A DNA stretch of 64,000 nt from Prevotella melaninogenica (GCF_013267595.1 NZ_CP054011.1:1688147-1752146); one strand, 5' to 3'; shown: positions 53,076 through 62,992, counted from the first letter of the stretch. The notes: generated by a model not told the origin, from the sequence alone. Made by a program: numbers and translations.

Positions 53076-54836
53076 TTACTGATTTGTGACCGTCAAACTT
53101 CCAGATGTATCAGGGTTTGGTTTACAAGCCACATTGTTATGTGTCTCGTATTCAAGGATGAAGAAGTTCATCCATGGGCATACATAACCTTCCTTAGAAT
53201 TGATTTGTGCAGATGGTTCATAATTGGTATTGTCCTTTCTGCGAATCTGAAGCGCAAGTCGTTTATAGTCGAAGTACGTGATTCCCTCGCCCCAGAACTC
53301 TATGCGTTTCTGTACCATCAGTTCTTTTATGAAGTCCTCCATAGTGGTGACATTATTTGCCTGATAAGAGTTATCGGTGTAACGATAAGTGTTCATAAAG
53401 TTTTTCAGAGCCGTGACACCTGCTGCAACACCATCAAGGTGGGCTGTAGCTTCAATGTCGATAAATACCATTTCTTCCATGCGCATCAAAGGAAGACTGA
53501 TGAATTGTCCCTCTTGAGTATCAGTGATATTACCCTTTGCAGGACGGAACTTGATGTTAGCATAGGCTGGTAGCTGCTTCCAAGCTTCCTCGTCTAAGAG
53601 GGTCAACCTTTCCTTCTTAGTGCCAATGGTGATAGAATCATATTTCTCGTAACCCTCATGTGTACCAGCAGCGGTCGGATCAATCCATGAATAATGGCGC
53701 CAGTCACCTTCCGGCATCTTATCATAGAGCGCACTACCAATCATACGAGTAGCACCGTATGCGCCAGCAAGTCCCCAAGTAGTCTCTGATGACATGGTGC
53801 TGGTGAAGGTATAGTAGATATAGCTAATTTGCTCACGTGTGGTATAACCTAACTTCCACATCCATGCTTGGTTTTCCTTGTTGAAGCCGTCTTGTGTGCT
53901 ATGCCACTGTGCTTCGGTAACAGGACTGTAACCACTGGCAGCCTTACGAGCATAGGTGCGTGCCTTCTCATAGCACTCACGAGCTGTGGTTATACCTAAC
54001 TTATCATACTCAATGCTTGCAGAGTCTTCTGCTGCTATGGCTGTGTTAAGGTCTGCACTACTCTGATCAAAACGACTTGCCATTTCCATCCAAAGGCGTG
54101 CCTTGAGTCCATAGACTACACTAAGGTTAGGCAAGTTCTTGTCGGGACGTGTATAATTAGCCAGATACTCCTCGGCATGGTTGAGGTCAGTAAGGATAAA
54201 GCGATACATCTTATAGAACGGAGCACGTGGATTGTGGCGTTGCATTTCTTTCGTTGTCTTTTCGGTAACGATAGGAACAGTGAGCCCCCATATCCCATTT
54301 TTTGTCGCCTTATCATCCAAACTTGCAATGCCAGTCTTCTTGAATTCGAACTGACGAGCTATGTCAAGATAAGCCATTGCACGATAAGCCAGAGCTATAC
54401 CTAAGTAGTTTTTAGAGGTTGGTGAGGCTGTGGCAGGATCTACTACACTTGTTACGTTGTTACAGGTAGCAATGAAATCGTAGTAAAAACGATAGGTGTA
54501 ATAAGCCTTGAAACGGGTGTTGACACCACTTTCCACTGTCGTCCAATAGCTATAGTTACTACTATAAACAGGGAAATCACTTCCTAAGACATCCCTATAG
54601 TGCATCTGACAAGGATAACCCCAGTCGTTGATAGGGTCACCAGAACCCCAAGAGTCAAAGGTTATCATATAAGAAAGGATACCATTGATAAGTCCTTCTT
54701 GTGAAGAAGGCATCTTTCTTACTTGGTCAGAAGTTAATACTTCCGACGGTTCAATGCTATCGATACAAGAAGTAAAGCCAAAGGTAATAGCAACGATAGC
54801 CAACGTTATGATGTGATTTGATATTAAGCGTTTCAT
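53076..54836 (-). CDS. SusD/RagB-family outer-membrane lipoprotein
   Basis: This 586-residue surface lipoprotein caps the SusC transporter and captures the nutrient. The lipobox is FGFTSC (Cys24). SQEGLINGILSYMI, GIALAYRAMAYLDIARQFEF and the C-terminal GEGITYFDYKRLAL (as in SusD FWGEG...D.KR) identify the RagB/SusD family. The substrate cannot be read from the sequence; no glycosidase lies beside the pair. It is 29 bp downstream of the SusC gene in the same operon. Confidence 0.92.
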   Translation of the reverse strand: MKRLISNHIITLAIVAITFGFTSCIDSIEPSEVLTSDQVRKMPSSQEGLINGILSYMITFDSWGSGDPINDWGYPCQMHYRDVLGSDFPVYSSNYSYWTTVESGVNTRFKAYYTYRFYYDFIATCNNVTSVVDPATASPTSKNYLGIALAYRAMAYLDIARQFEFKKTGIASLDDKATKNGIWGLTVPIVTEKTTKEMQRHNPRAPFYKMYRFILTDLNHAEEYLANYTRPDKNLPNLSVVYGLKARLWMEMASRFDQSSADLNTAIAAEDSASIEYDKLGITTARECYEKARTYARKAASGYSPVTEAQWHSTQDGFNKENQAWMWKLGYTTREQISYIYYTFTSTMSSETTWGLAGAYGATRMIGSALYDKMPEGDWRHYSWIDPTAAGTHEGYEKYDSITIGTKKERLTLLDEEAWKQLPAYANIKFRPAKGNITDTQEGQFISLPLMRMEEMVFIDIEATAHLDGVAAGVTALKNFMNTYRYTDNSYQANNVTTMEDFIKELMVQKRIEFWGEGITYFDYKRLALQIRRKDNTNYEPSAQINSKEGYVCPWMNFFILEYETHNNVACKPNPDTSGSLTVTNQ

Positions 54837-54865
54837 AATGACGTACTATTAATGTAAGAAGATGG

Positions 54866-57800
54866 TTAGAATGTTAGTTTAATACCACCAGAGATGGTTC
54901 TCGTTGGGCTATAGATGGATGTACTACTACCTCCTGAGAAGGAACCACGTGGGTCGAATCCCTTACGCTTACTCCAAAAGTATACGTTGTCAGCAGCCAC
55001 ATAGATGCGTACATTCTCCAATCCAATCTTGCTTACCCATAGCTTAGGTAGGGTGTAGCCAAGGTTGATATTCTGTAAGCTTAGATAGCTACCGCTGATG
55101 AGGAAACGGTCGCAGAGAGAACTAACGCTTGGGTCGTCGTATTGCCAACGTGGGATATTGCTGTTTGGATTGTCTACTGACCATGCATTGAGAACGTCTT
55201 TATGGATAGTTGCTCCTCCTAAGGTACCACTCGGTGGACCCATAAAACCTGCGTAACCACTGTCGTATGAAAGTCCTCCTAACGAATAAGCGAAGGAGAT
55301 AGAGAAGTCGAAACCATACGCATTCAGCGTTGTTCCAAAGCCACCATAGAGGTCTGGGTGTGGACTTCCGCATGAGTAATAACTCGCATTACCATATACA
55401 TCTGTCTTCTTAAGTGTTCCATCGGTATCAGTGTAGTACCACATAGCCTTTCCTTCATTAGAAACACCTGCATAACGAGGCATATACCACTCGTAAATAG
55501 GGAGTCCCTCGGCATAGAGTCTATCACCACTACTATAGCCAGGATGCCCATCTACAACGAGATCAGCTTTGAGGACGTCAGCGAGTTTGATGATTTCATT
55601 CTTGTAAGTAGTTGCATTCACGTTGACATCCCATGAGATATTTTTAGTTTTTAAGACGGTAGCAGAGAGATCAACCTCCACACCCTTGTTCGTCATATCA
55701 CCGATATTGTCGTACGTTCCTTTGTAACCAGCAGAGTAAGGAGCAAAGACAAAGCAGAGCATATCAGTTGTTTTCTTATAGAAATACTCAATACTACCAC
55801 GCAAACGGCTATTGAACAATTCAAAATCGAAGCCTGCATTGAAGTTGTTATTGGTCTCCCAAGTAATATTAGGGTTACCCTTTTCAGACAGAACTAATCC
55901 AACCTTATTGTTCGTATTTACGATACTATACGTATCAAGATAGTGGAAATCACCAATATTATCATTACCTTGCTGACCGAAAGAAGCCTTTAGTTTTAAC
56001 ATATTCAACCATTTGAAAGGCTTCATGAAAGGCTCTTTCGTAATAGTCCAAGCACCACCAAAGGAGTAGAAGTTACCCCAACGATGATGAGGATCAAAGC
56101 GACTGGAGGCGTCACGACGGAAAGAAAGACTTCCAAAGTACTTCTGATCGTAGTCGTATTGACCACGGAAGAAGAAACCTTCAGACTCATATTCACTATT
56201 ACCAGACTCTCCTGTGTTATCCATCTTTATTGCTCCAGCAAGAGTTTGGTTGGTAAAGTAGGATGCCATACCAAGTTTTGTACCCCACAAGCTTTCGTAG
56301 TTGTAGCGATAGAACTCATGACCAAGGAGCAATTCCATGTGATGATGACCAAAGTCATGGTTGTAATTCACGAGTTGTTGGAAGTTATAAGAGAAGGTTT
56401 GATCACTTGTTCTGGTCACAACACCCGTTGGATAAGCCGTATGACTGTATCCATAGAAAGGTTGTTTCGTCTCAGTTGCACGTGAGTTGTTGACGGTCAC
56501 CGTACCATTAAGGGTAATCTTCAATCCCTCAAGAGGCATGATATTCGCATAGCCATAGAGCGAATACATATTAACTTTCGAACTATTCGTATTCAGAGCA
56601 TTCTCTTGTAATGGGTTGATGTTAGGTAACGTAGGACGTCTTAGTCCAATAACAGCACCATTACCATAGTCATACATCTGTCCATTCTCATCTGTCATGA
56701 TGTTCCCTTGCTCATCACGAATGAAGGCAGGATAGATAGGTGCAACATTATTCAACTGATAGAAAAGACCATTATCATCCGATGGTATCACATGGTATTT
56801 AGCCCGAGAGAAGTTCATGTTTGTACCCACCTTCAACCATTTGCGTGCTTCATAGTCCGCTTTGGCACGAACGGTAATACGTTCAAAGTCTGAATGATAT
56901 GCCACACCTTCATTGTTTAAGTAACCCAAAGAAAGGTAGTATTGCATCTTATCGCTACCTCCAGTCAGGTTTATATCATACTCTTTGCGTAATCCGTTAC
57001 GAAAGGCAAGGCTCTTCCAATCGTCTGGTAGGATAGTATAACGTTTACCATTATGCTCAATAACACGTCCTAATGTGGCATGTGGATTCATACGACCATC
57101 TTCCCCAATGAGCTGTTCTCCGTTTGGAACAGTAAATATTGGATATCCCAATCCACCCGCTGCACCAGGTGCAACGAGTTGTTTGTTAGCCTCAATAGTA
57201 GCTTGAGCAGGGGTCAATCCGAGTCCTTTCAGTTGATAATTATACAGTGCATTATAGTAAACCTCATAGTATTTAACAGGATCATCGATAGTCTCATAGT
57301 AGCGTTTAATACGACTATTCGTACCCCATCTCATATCAACAGAAATATGTGCATTACCAACTTGTGCATGTTTTGTTGTCACCATGATAACACCATTGGC
57401 TCCTCGTGCTCCATAGAGTGCAGTAGAAGACGCATCTTTCAATACGGTTACAGATGCCACATCGGCAGGGTTAAGATTGTTCCAACCGCCATCGTAAGGT
57501 GCACCATCTACTATAATCAGAGGGCTTTGTCCTGCGCTAATACTACTAAAGCCACGTACACGGATAGAAGGGGTTGAACCAGGTTCTCCGCTGTTGTCTA
57601 TAATCTGAACACCGGCAGCCTCACCTTTCAAACTACTCATTACGTTATTGACCTGCTTATGTTCAATCTTTTTAGAGTCAACAATGGCAGCAGAGCCTGT
57701 AAAAGCCGAACGCTTTTGTTCACCGAAGGCAGTTACAACCACCTCGTCTAACGCAGAGTTGTCGTTAATCATCGTAATCTTCATTGTCGGTTTGGCAGGA

Positions 57801-58054
57801 CCAGTGAAGGTTTTCATACCGACATAAGATACTTCCAACTTAGCACCAGGCTTGATATTGGCGAGTGTAAACTTACCGTCCATGTCTGTTGCTGTAATCA
57901 GTTTGCTGTCACCGACTACCTGAACCGTTGCACCGATAATCGTTTCACCTGTTTCGTCGACAACAACACCCGAAGCAGTGAATACTTGTTGGGCAAAGCT
58001 GACGATTGCCGACAGCATAAATAAGGTAGAAAATAAGAGTCTTTTCATATTCAT
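54866..58054 (-). CDS. SusC/RagA-family TonB-dependent transporter
   Basis: This 1062-residue outer-membrane transporter has a signal peptide (KRLLFSTLFMLSAIVSFAQQ). Next comes a carboxypeptidase-regulatory-like domain (about 25-100, ASGVVVDETGETIIGATVQV). The TonB-linked segment is LDEVVVTAFGEQKR. The plug has GVQIIDNSGEPGSTPSIRVR and VTVLKDASSTALYGARGANG, and the 22-strand barrel follows. It imports ligands delivered by the SusD partner using TonB energy. The ATG at 58052-58054 is used; the longer frame overlaps the promoter box at 58112-58119. Confidence 0.93.
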   Translation of the reverse strand: MNMKRLLFSTLFMLSAIVSFAQQVFTASGVVVDETGETIIGATVQVVGDSKLITATDMDGKFTLANIKPGAKLEVSYVGMKTFTGPAKPTMKITMINDNSALDEVVVTAFGEQKRSAFTGSAAIVDSKKIEHKQVNNVMSSLKGEAAGVQIIDNSGEPGSTPSIRVRGFSSISAGQSPLIIVDGAPYDGGWNNLNPADVASVTVLKDASSTALYGARGANGVIMVTTKHAQVGNAHISVDMRWGTNSRIKRYYETIDDPVKYYEVYYNALYNYQLKGLGLTPAQATIEANKQLVAPGAAGGLGYPIFTVPNGEQLIGEDGRMNPHATLGRVIEHNGKRYTILPDDWKSLAFRNGLRKEYDINLTGGSDKMQYYLSLGYLNNEGVAYHSDFERITVRAKADYEARKWLKVGTNMNFSRAKYHVIPSDDNGLFYQLNNVAPIYPAFIRDEQGNIMTDENGQMYDYGNGAVIGLRRPTLPNINPLQENALNTNSSKVNMYSLYGYANIMPLEGLKITLNGTVTVNNSRATETKQPFYGYSHTAYPTGVVTRTSDQTFSYNFQQLVNYNHDFGHHHMELLLGHEFYRYNYESLWGTKLGMASYFTNQTLAGAIKMDNTGESGNSEYESEGFFFRGQYDYDQKYFGSLSFRRDASSRFDPHHRWGNFYSFGGAWTITKEPFMKPFKWLNMLKLKASFGQQGNDNIGDFHYLDTYSIVNTNNKVGLVLSEKGNPNITWETNNNFNAGFDFELFNSRLRGSIEYFYKKTTDMLCFVFAPYSAGYKGTYDNIGDMTNKGVEVDLSATVLKTKNISWDVNVNATTYKNEIIKLADVLKADLVVDGHPGYSSGDRLYAEGLPIYEWYMPRYAGVSNEGKAMWYYTDTDGTLKKTDVYGNASYYSCGSPHPDLYGGFGTTLNAYGFDFSISFAYSLGGLSYDSGYAGFMGPPSGTLGGATIHKDVLNAWSVDNPNSNIPRWQYDDPSVSSLCDRFLISGSYLSLQNINLGYTLPKLWVSKIGLENVRIYVAADNVYFWSKRKGFDPRGSFSGGSSTSIYSPTRTISGGIKLTF

Positions 58055-58111
58055 AAGTCTGGTCTTTATGTTATTTTCAAGTAAGGTAGTATGTAATAGA
58101 TAATTATGTCG

Positions 58112-58142
58112 CAAATATAACTAAAAGTTTCAAACAATCAAA
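58112..58142 (-). promoter_or_regulatory. Promoter of the SusCD operon
   Basis: On the minus strand TTTG (58139-58142), a 19-bp spacer and TATATTTG (58112-58119) match the consensus exactly. The leader is about 50 nt. The inverted-repeat element at 58250-58451 lies just upstream. Confidence 0.7.
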
Positions 58143-58249
58143 TAAAATCATGGAAATAATTTAAAAAAATAATATTTAGTGTCCTTTAGGCTTGTAAGTG
58201 TTATTCTTACAAGGAAACTATTAGATGTGGATGTCATCTTTTTACATGG

Positions 58250-58451
58250 TTAACCCAAATCGGTCATTAGACCACAATATGTATAATTCTTATTATTATG
58301 GTATTGTTTCCTAACATGTTTTATTTTCTTATCGGCATCTTGTGTGTCTTTGTAACTTGACGTAGCCCGCTACGCCTGCGTTACAAATCCAAACAATCTG
58401 CTCGATAATAAAACAAAATATGTTTAGCCTCTAATGACCGATTTGGGTTAA
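58250..58451. repeat. 202-bp element with perfect 21-bp inverted ends
   Basis: The 21 bp at 58250-58270 (TTAACCCAAATCGGTCATTA then G) are the exact reverse complement of 58431-58451. Between them is a hairpin, TTTGTAAC, CGTAGC/GCTACG, GTTACAAA (58349-58387). The right end is duplicated imperfectly at 58500-58549 (TCGATAATAAAGCAAAATAT and CGATTTGGGTTAA). No gene is inside. It lies between the divergent SusCD and yfcE promoters. Confidence 0.8.
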
Positions 58452-58576
58452 TAAGAGATTGTTTCCATTGCAATGTATTTTATTCTTTAGTCTTATTGTT
58501 CGATAATAAAGCAAAATATGTTGAGGCACTAATAATCGATTTGGGTTAAATTAAAGGTTATATGAGAAAATAACAT

Positions 58577-58584
58577 TACCTTTG
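58577..58584 (+). promoter_or_regulatory. Promoter -7 box of yfcE
   Basis: TACCTTTG lies 27 bp before the ATG at 58611; no good -33 box is seen. Confidence 0.55.
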
Positions 58585-58610
58585 CCATAGAAACAAACAA
58601 TCAAGGTGAT

Positions 58611-59150
58611 ATGAAATATCTATTGGTATCAGATATCCACGGATGTCTGCCAGCACTGGAGAAGGTGCTACAATTCTATGATCGCGAGCATTGTGACATG
58701 CTTTGCATACTTGGAGACATACTTAATTATGGTCCACGTAACTCTATCCCAGAGGGAATAGATGCTAAGGGGATAGTGGAAGCACTAAATAAACGTGCAA
58801 ATAACATCGTAGCAGTACGTGGAAACTGTGATGCAGAAGTTGATCAGATGCTACTTGATTTCCCTATGATGTCCGACTATTTGATGTTAGTTGATGAGGG
58901 ACGAAAGATATTCCTAACACATGGACATATCTATAACAAATCCACAATGCCAAAAGGTCATTTCGATGCGATTGTTTATGGGCATACACATCTTTGGGAA
59001 CTCACCCAGCAGCAGGGTACGCTTGTTTGCAATCTCGGCTCTATCACTTTCCCAAAAGGTGGGAATGTGCCTACCTTCATGACCTATGAGCATGGTGTCT
59101 TCACAGCTTACACGCTTGACGGAACACCGCTAAAGCAGGAAAGAATTTAG
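58611..59150 (+). CDS. yfcE: YfcE-type phosphodiesterase
   Basis: This 179-residue metallophosphoesterase has the dinuclear metal-binding motifs SDIHG (7-11), LGDILNYGPR, GNCDAEVD, THGHIY and GHTHLWEL in the usual order. YfcE enzymes hydrolyse phosphodiesters in vitro; the physiological substrate is unknown. It is a single gene ending just before the TTAGCC repeat at 59158. Confidence 0.9.
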   Translation: MKYLLVSDIHGCLPALEKVLQFYDREHCDMLCILGDILNYGPRNSIPEGIDAKGIVEALNKRANNIVAVRGNCDAEVDQMLLDFPMMSDYLMLVDEGRKIFLTHGHIYNKSTMPKGHFDAIVYGHTHLWELTQQQGTLVCNLGSITFPKGGNVPTFMTYEHGVFTAYTLDGTPLKQERI

Positions 59151-59157
59151 GGAGAAC

Positions 59158-59215
59158 TTATTAGCCTGATTAGCCTTATTGGGCTAATTAGGCTAATAGG
59201 GTCAATTAGCCTAAC
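59158..59215. repeat. TTAGCCTAAT-type short repeats, site 2
   Basis: The sequence alternates TTAGCCTGATTAGCC, GGGCTAATTAGGCTAATAG and CAATTAGCCTAAC, which can fold on themselves. It separates the convergent yfcE and acyltransferase genes and could serve as a terminator for both. Confidence 0.6.
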
Positions 59216-59240
59216 AAACAATAACCACCTAATTCCCTCC

Positions 59241-60254
59241 TTATATCAGTCCTTTCTTTCCAAAGAATAGCTTTGAGATGCCCGTGACATCCATCAACCA
59301 TGTTATGCCAAACGAGCCTGCAATGGCAAATACCACACTTACCACAAGGAAGAACATTCCCGTCGGCTCCACACGAAGCAGCAACGGCTGATAGAATTTG
59401 GCAAGAATTGTGAAGATAGGAGAGAAGAGTAAGAGCGGTAAAGTGTTACGTCCGATAAAGAGAAAGAGGTCGCGCAGTGGTTGAGGAATCCCTAACTGAT
59501 AAATCCACAACAGCGAACCGATAACTAAAAACACCAAACATGCACCTGCAAAAGATGCCTTATCGTAATGGGTTGGGTCGATGCACCATACTACTAAAAG
59601 TCCTAATGTCCACCAATGTGCAGGGAAAGCCAGACGGAAATTGCCCACCGCTTGGCGCACAATAGCACCTACAAGGAAGTAGGCTGCATTGGCTATTGAG
59701 AGGAGTCCGCAGCCGTAAGAGAGCAACCAAAGGAACAGAGCAAAGAGCGTAAACCTACCTAACAGCACTTGATTTTCCAAGCTCATCATTTTGATAGGCA
59801 GTAGTGGTTTCTCTTGTTTCAATACTGATGAAAAACGCCCTTTAGGTCTTCTGAATGCGATATAATAGAAGATACCGCAAATCATCAAGGTATGTAGGTA
59901 CCAATAAGGTCCCATCGGATGAAGGAAGATATGGTCAATCAGTACTCCTGCCGTTAAGTGGTCAATGTGTTCACGGATAGGAAGTAGTGAAGCCATTACG
60001 GTATAGCCGCTCTCCATCACAGCGTATGGAATGAAAATCCAAAGCATAGTTTTCCCCAAAGCAGCCCACGACTTATTCACATTAAACAGATAACCCGACA
60101 CTAACAGGAAGCCCGGCATGTGGAACGTATAGACCAACTGTTTAGCAACAGGGTAGGTGTCGCCGATATAGGTAAGGTGGAAGGCAATCATCAACGTGAT
60201 GAAGACGAACTTGAGAAAGTCCAGTTCTTCTATCCTTGCCTTAGGTTTATGCAT
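59241..60254 (-). CDS. Acyltransferase 3 family membrane protein
   Basis: This 337-residue inner-membrane protein has about ten hydrophobic helices. ARIEELDFLKFVFITLMIAFH (catalytic-type His in AFH) and HPMGPYWYLHTLMICGIFYY are typical of the acyltransferase 3 family (OafA/NolL type), which O-acetylates or otherwise acylates surface sugars. No glycan operon is nearby. The ATG at 60252-60254 is chosen because the one at 60266 coincides with the predicted transcription start. Confidence 0.85.
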   Translation of the reverse strand: MHKPKARIEELDFLKFVFITLMIAFHLTYIGDTYPVAKQLVYTFHMPGFLLVSGYLFNVNKSWAALGKTMLWIFIPYAVMESGYTVMASLLPIREHIDHLTAGVLIDHIFLHPMGPYWYLHTLMICGIFYYIAFRRPKGRFSSVLKQEKPLLPIKMMSLENQVLLGRFTLFALFLWLLSYGCGLLSIANAAYFLVGAIVRQAVGNFRLAFPAHWWTLGLLVVWCIDPTHYDKASFAGACLVFLVIGSLLWIYQLGIPQPLRDLFLFIGRNTLPLLLFSPIFTILAKFYQPLLLRVEPTGMFFLVVSVVFAIAGSFGITWLMDVTGISKLFFGKKGLI

Positions 60255-60271
60255 TTGAATAATCATGGCGA

Positions 60272-60279
60272 CAAAGTTA
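60272..60279 (-). promoter_or_regulatory. Promoter -7 box of the acyltransferase
   Basis: On the minus strand this reads TAACTTTG, immediately upstream of the gene; the leader would be very short (about 10 nt). Confidence 0.5.
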
Positions 60280-60366
60280 GGAAATTAGTAGGACACTTCA
60301 AAAAGATGTAGTTGTAAAAGAATAATTAGCCTCTTAAATTTCGAGATTTAATAGGTGTTAGCAATT

Positions 60367-60690
60367 TATTATCATCCTCTGACAAAGAAAACTTTTTCAT
60401 TTAATACTTCGAAAATCTATAGATAAAGGTTTGAAAAATCATTACATAAATCCGAGTAAAACACCTACAAATAATGATAAAAACACGTATGAAAAGCGAG
60501 TTTGTAACAGTCAGGGAATCAGTTGGTTATAAAACTGCATAAGAAAAGGTGCTTAGCTGGACTCCAAAAGGGCGTTAGTAAGGGTCTTAAAGGGCGTCTT
60601 TTGCAAGTCAATTAGGCGTCTTTTAGAAGCCAAAAGAGCATGTATTGGTTTTGAATTGTTTGAAAATAGTTTACAAATATCGATGCGAAA
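60367..60690 (-). mobile_element. Mobile element fragment E (ends lost)
   Basis: About 320 bp match the interior of copies A and C (TTTGAAAAATCATTACATAA, TCCAAAAGGGCGTTAGTAAG, GTCTTTTAGAAGCCAAAAGA). The terminal repeats are missing. The short frame of the family is open from CTG at 60557 to 60733. The fragment abuts the ruvB terminator. Confidence 0.75.
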
Positions 60691-60709
60691 GGGGACAATT
60701 AAAAGAAAA

Positions 60710-60749
60710 ACTCCATTGCATTGTTCGTTGTGAACGTTTGCAATGGAGT
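60710..60749 (-). terminator. Terminator of ruvB
   Basis: ACTCCATTGCA (60710-60720) and TGCAATGGAGT (60739-60749) form a perfect 11-bp stem, followed on the minus strand by TTTTTCTTTT. It begins only a few bases after the ruvB stop. Confidence 0.85.
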
Positions 60750-60754
60750 ATCTT

Positions 60755-61789
60755 TTAATCGAATAATCCCGGTTGTAGAGGATTGTCTTGATATGCGTTT
60801 CGTCCGAGATGGTCGTAAGCAAGTTGTGTTGCCACACGTCCACGAGGGGTTCGTTTGATAAAACCTTCCATAATAAGGAAAGGTTCGTAAACCTCCTCCA
60901 CCGTACCAGAATCCTCACCGATAGCAGTGGCAATGGTTGAAACACCTACTGGACCGCCACGGAACTTATCGATAATGGTGAGTAGAATCTTGTTATCTAT
61001 CTCGTCCAAACCATATTTGTCAATGTTCAACGACTGTAGTGACATCGTAGCGATTTCGGGTGTGATAGTACCATTACCCTTCACCTGTGCGAAGTCGCGT
61101 ACACGGCGGAGTAGGGCGTTACAGATACGTGGCGTACCACGTGAGCGACGCGCAATTTCATCCGCAGCTTCGTCCACGATAGGCACTTTTAATAGGGTTG
61201 CCGAACGCTTGATAATGCGCTTTAAAGTCTCTGGATCATAATACTCCAAATGGAGATTAATACCAAAGCGAGCACGGAGAGGAGCTGTGAGCAGTCCGCT
61301 TCGTGTCGTTGCACCAACGAGTGTGAATGGGTTGAGGTCAATCTGGATAGAACGTGCAGACGGTCCCTTATCAATCATAATGTCAATACGGTAGTCCTCC
61401 ATCGCAGAGTAAAGATACTCCTCTACGACAGGAGAAAGGCGGTGTATCTCGTCAATAAACAAGACGTCGTTAGGCTCTAAGGAGGTGAGGATGCCCGCAA
61501 GGTCACCCGGCTTGTCGAGTACCGGACCAGAGGTAATCTTGAAACCAACGCCCAATTCGTTAGCGATAATATTGCTCAACGTCGTCTTACCCAATCCCGG
61601 AGGACCGTGTAAGAGGGTGTGGTCGAGCGGTTCGCCACGGAACTTAGCGGCTTCAACAAAGACGCTGAGGTTTTCGACCACCTTCGACTGTCCGCTGAAA
61701 TCATTAAATTTCAGAGGGCGCAGAGCGTTTTCGAAATCCTTCTCAACCGAGTTCAGCCTTTCTTCATGTATGTCAAAATCTTCTGGCAT
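60755..61789 (-). CDS. ruvB: Holliday junction branch migration helicase RuvB
   Basis: This 344-residue AAA+ ATPase drives branch migration with RuvA during recombination. Walker A GPPGLGKT (62-69), Walker [27 protein letters not shown] (sensor and arginine finger region) and the C-terminal winged helix ([24 protein letters not shown]) are all present. The start [12 protein letters not shown] at 61787-61789 is the family N-terminus. It has its own promoter with a leader of about 165 nt. Confidence 0.95.
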   Translation of the reverse strand: MPEDFDIHEERLNSVEKDFENALRPLKFNDFSGQSKVVENLSVFVEAAKFRGEPLDHTLLHGPPGLGKTTLSNIIANELGVGFKITSGPVLDKPGDLAGILTSLEPNDVLFIDEIHRLSPVVEEYLYSAMEDYRIDIMIDKGPSARSIQIDLNPFTLVGATTRSGLLTAPLRARFGINLHLEYYDPETLKRIIKRSATLLKVPIVDEAADEIARRSRGTPRICNALLRRVRDFAQVKGNGTITPEIATMSLQSLNIDKYGLDEIDNKILLTIIDKFRGGPVGVSTIATAIGEDSGTVEEVYEPFLIMEGFIKRTPRGRVATQLAYDHLGRNAYQDNPLQPGLFD

Positions 61790-61961
61790 ATTGCTAATTT
61801 TCTGCAAAAAGATGCAAGTGGAAGAGTGTGTAGATAATGTCTTTGCACATGGTTAATATATCCGTCAAATGCAGTCTTTTATGGATATATGTGTTGTGCT
61901 TCCCTATGAATTGCCGTCTACGACTCTTCTTCTACACCCTCAGGGTATATATTATTTTCTG

Positions 61962-61969
61962 CAAAGGTA
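61962..61969 (-). promoter_or_regulatory. Promoter -7 box of ruvB
   Basis: On the minus strand this reads TACCTTTG followed by CAGAAAA. It is back to back with the plus-strand box at 62013-62020. Confidence 0.55.
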
Positions 61970-62012
61970 CTCTATTTTTTCTGTGCAAGTGCTTTGTTTC
62001 GGAAAATTTATC

Positions 62013-62020
62013 TAAATTTG
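62013..62020 (+). promoter_or_regulatory. Promoter -7 box of the YitT-family gene
   Basis: TAAATTTG lies 31 bp before the ATG at 62051; a TTTG at 61993-61996 is 16 bp upstream, a little close. Confidence 0.5.
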
Positions 62021-62050
62021 TAGCGTCATTTCACTCATATCCTTAAATGT

Positions 62051-62986
62051 ATGATTAACAATATTAATAAGAAAGTCCTTTATCGGGAAATCTTAGACTA
62101 TGTAATGATAGCCGTAGGTATGCTGTCCTACGCTATCGGTTGGATGGTTTTTCTACTACCTAATCACATCGGTAATGGTGGCGTAGCTGGTCTTGCTTCC
62201 ATTTTGAATTGGGGTCAAGGAATCCCTGTTGCTAACACTTATTTTGTCCTAAACGCAATTCTATTAGCCATTGCACTGAAGGTTTTAGGCTTAAAGTTCT
62301 GTATCCGTACTATCTATGGCGTTGTGATGCTGACGGTTATCACAAAGGTTATGGGTTCAGTATTCCCACATCCAGGACTCTTACATGATGAGCCTTTTAT
62401 GGCAGCAATCATCGGTGCATCGTTTTGTGGTGTTGGATTAGCTTTTGGACTCTCCTATAATGGTAGCTCTGGTGGCTCGGATATCGTCGCAGCGATAGTC
62501 AATAAATACCGTGATATTTCTCTTGGACGTGTTATCTTGTTAGTGGATATGACTATCGTAACGGGAAGTTATCTTGTTCTACGTAGTTGGGAGCAGGTTA
62601 TCTATGGTTATGTAAACTTGATTATCACCTCTTTTGTACTTGACCAAGTTATCAACTCCAGTCGTCGTTCGGTACAGTTCCTTATCATTTCGGAGCGTTA
62701 TAAAGAGATTTGTGATATGATATCGCAAGACCAACCCCATCGTACCAGTACGATAATCGATGCAAAGGGCTATTATACGGGTAGCGATATAAAGATTGTT
62801 ATCGTAGTAACTCGCCAACGTGAAGCGTCATATGTCTATCGTATGATTGATGATATCGACCCAGATGCCTTCGTAACACAGAGTCAGGTAATGGGTGTCT
62901 TTGGTAAGGGATTCGATAAGTTTAAGGTGAAGAAGAAGTCATCTAATAAGAATAAGCCGAAGGCTACTAATCTGCCTAAGCAATAA
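62051..62986 (+). CDS. YitT-family membrane protein
   Basis: This 311-residue protein has five to six N-terminal transmembrane helices, with FLLPNHIGNGGVAGLA and GLSYNGSSGGSDIVAAI as the conserved YitT blocks. A cytoplasmic DUF2179 domain follows (about 215-290, RTSTIIDAKGYYTGSDIKIVIVV). The tail is basic (KKKSSNKNKPKA). Function unknown; transport has been suggested for the family. The gene is ended by a strong hairpin. Confidence 0.88.
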   Translation: MINNINKKVLYREILDYVMIAVGMLSYAIGWMVFLLPNHIGNGGVAGLASILNWGQGIPVANTYFVLNAILLAIALKVLGLKFCIRTIYGVVMLTVITKVMGSVFPHPGLLHDEPFMAAIIGASFCGVGLAFGLSYNGSSGGSDIVAAIVNKYRDISLGRVILLVDMTIVTGSYLVLRSWEQVIYGYVNLIITSFVLDQVINSSRRSVQFLIISERYKEICDMISQDQPHRTSTIIDAKGYYTGSDIKIVIVVTRQREASYVYRMIDDIDPDAFVTQSQVMGVFGKGFDKFKVKKKSSNKNKPKATNLPKQ

Positions 62987-62992
62987 AGAGAA

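Noticed and set aside
58250..58451. Invertible promoter controlling SusCD
   Set aside because: No full TTTG/TAnnTTTG promoter was found inside the repeats in either orientation, and a good promoter sits outside at 58112-58142. Kept only as a structural finding.
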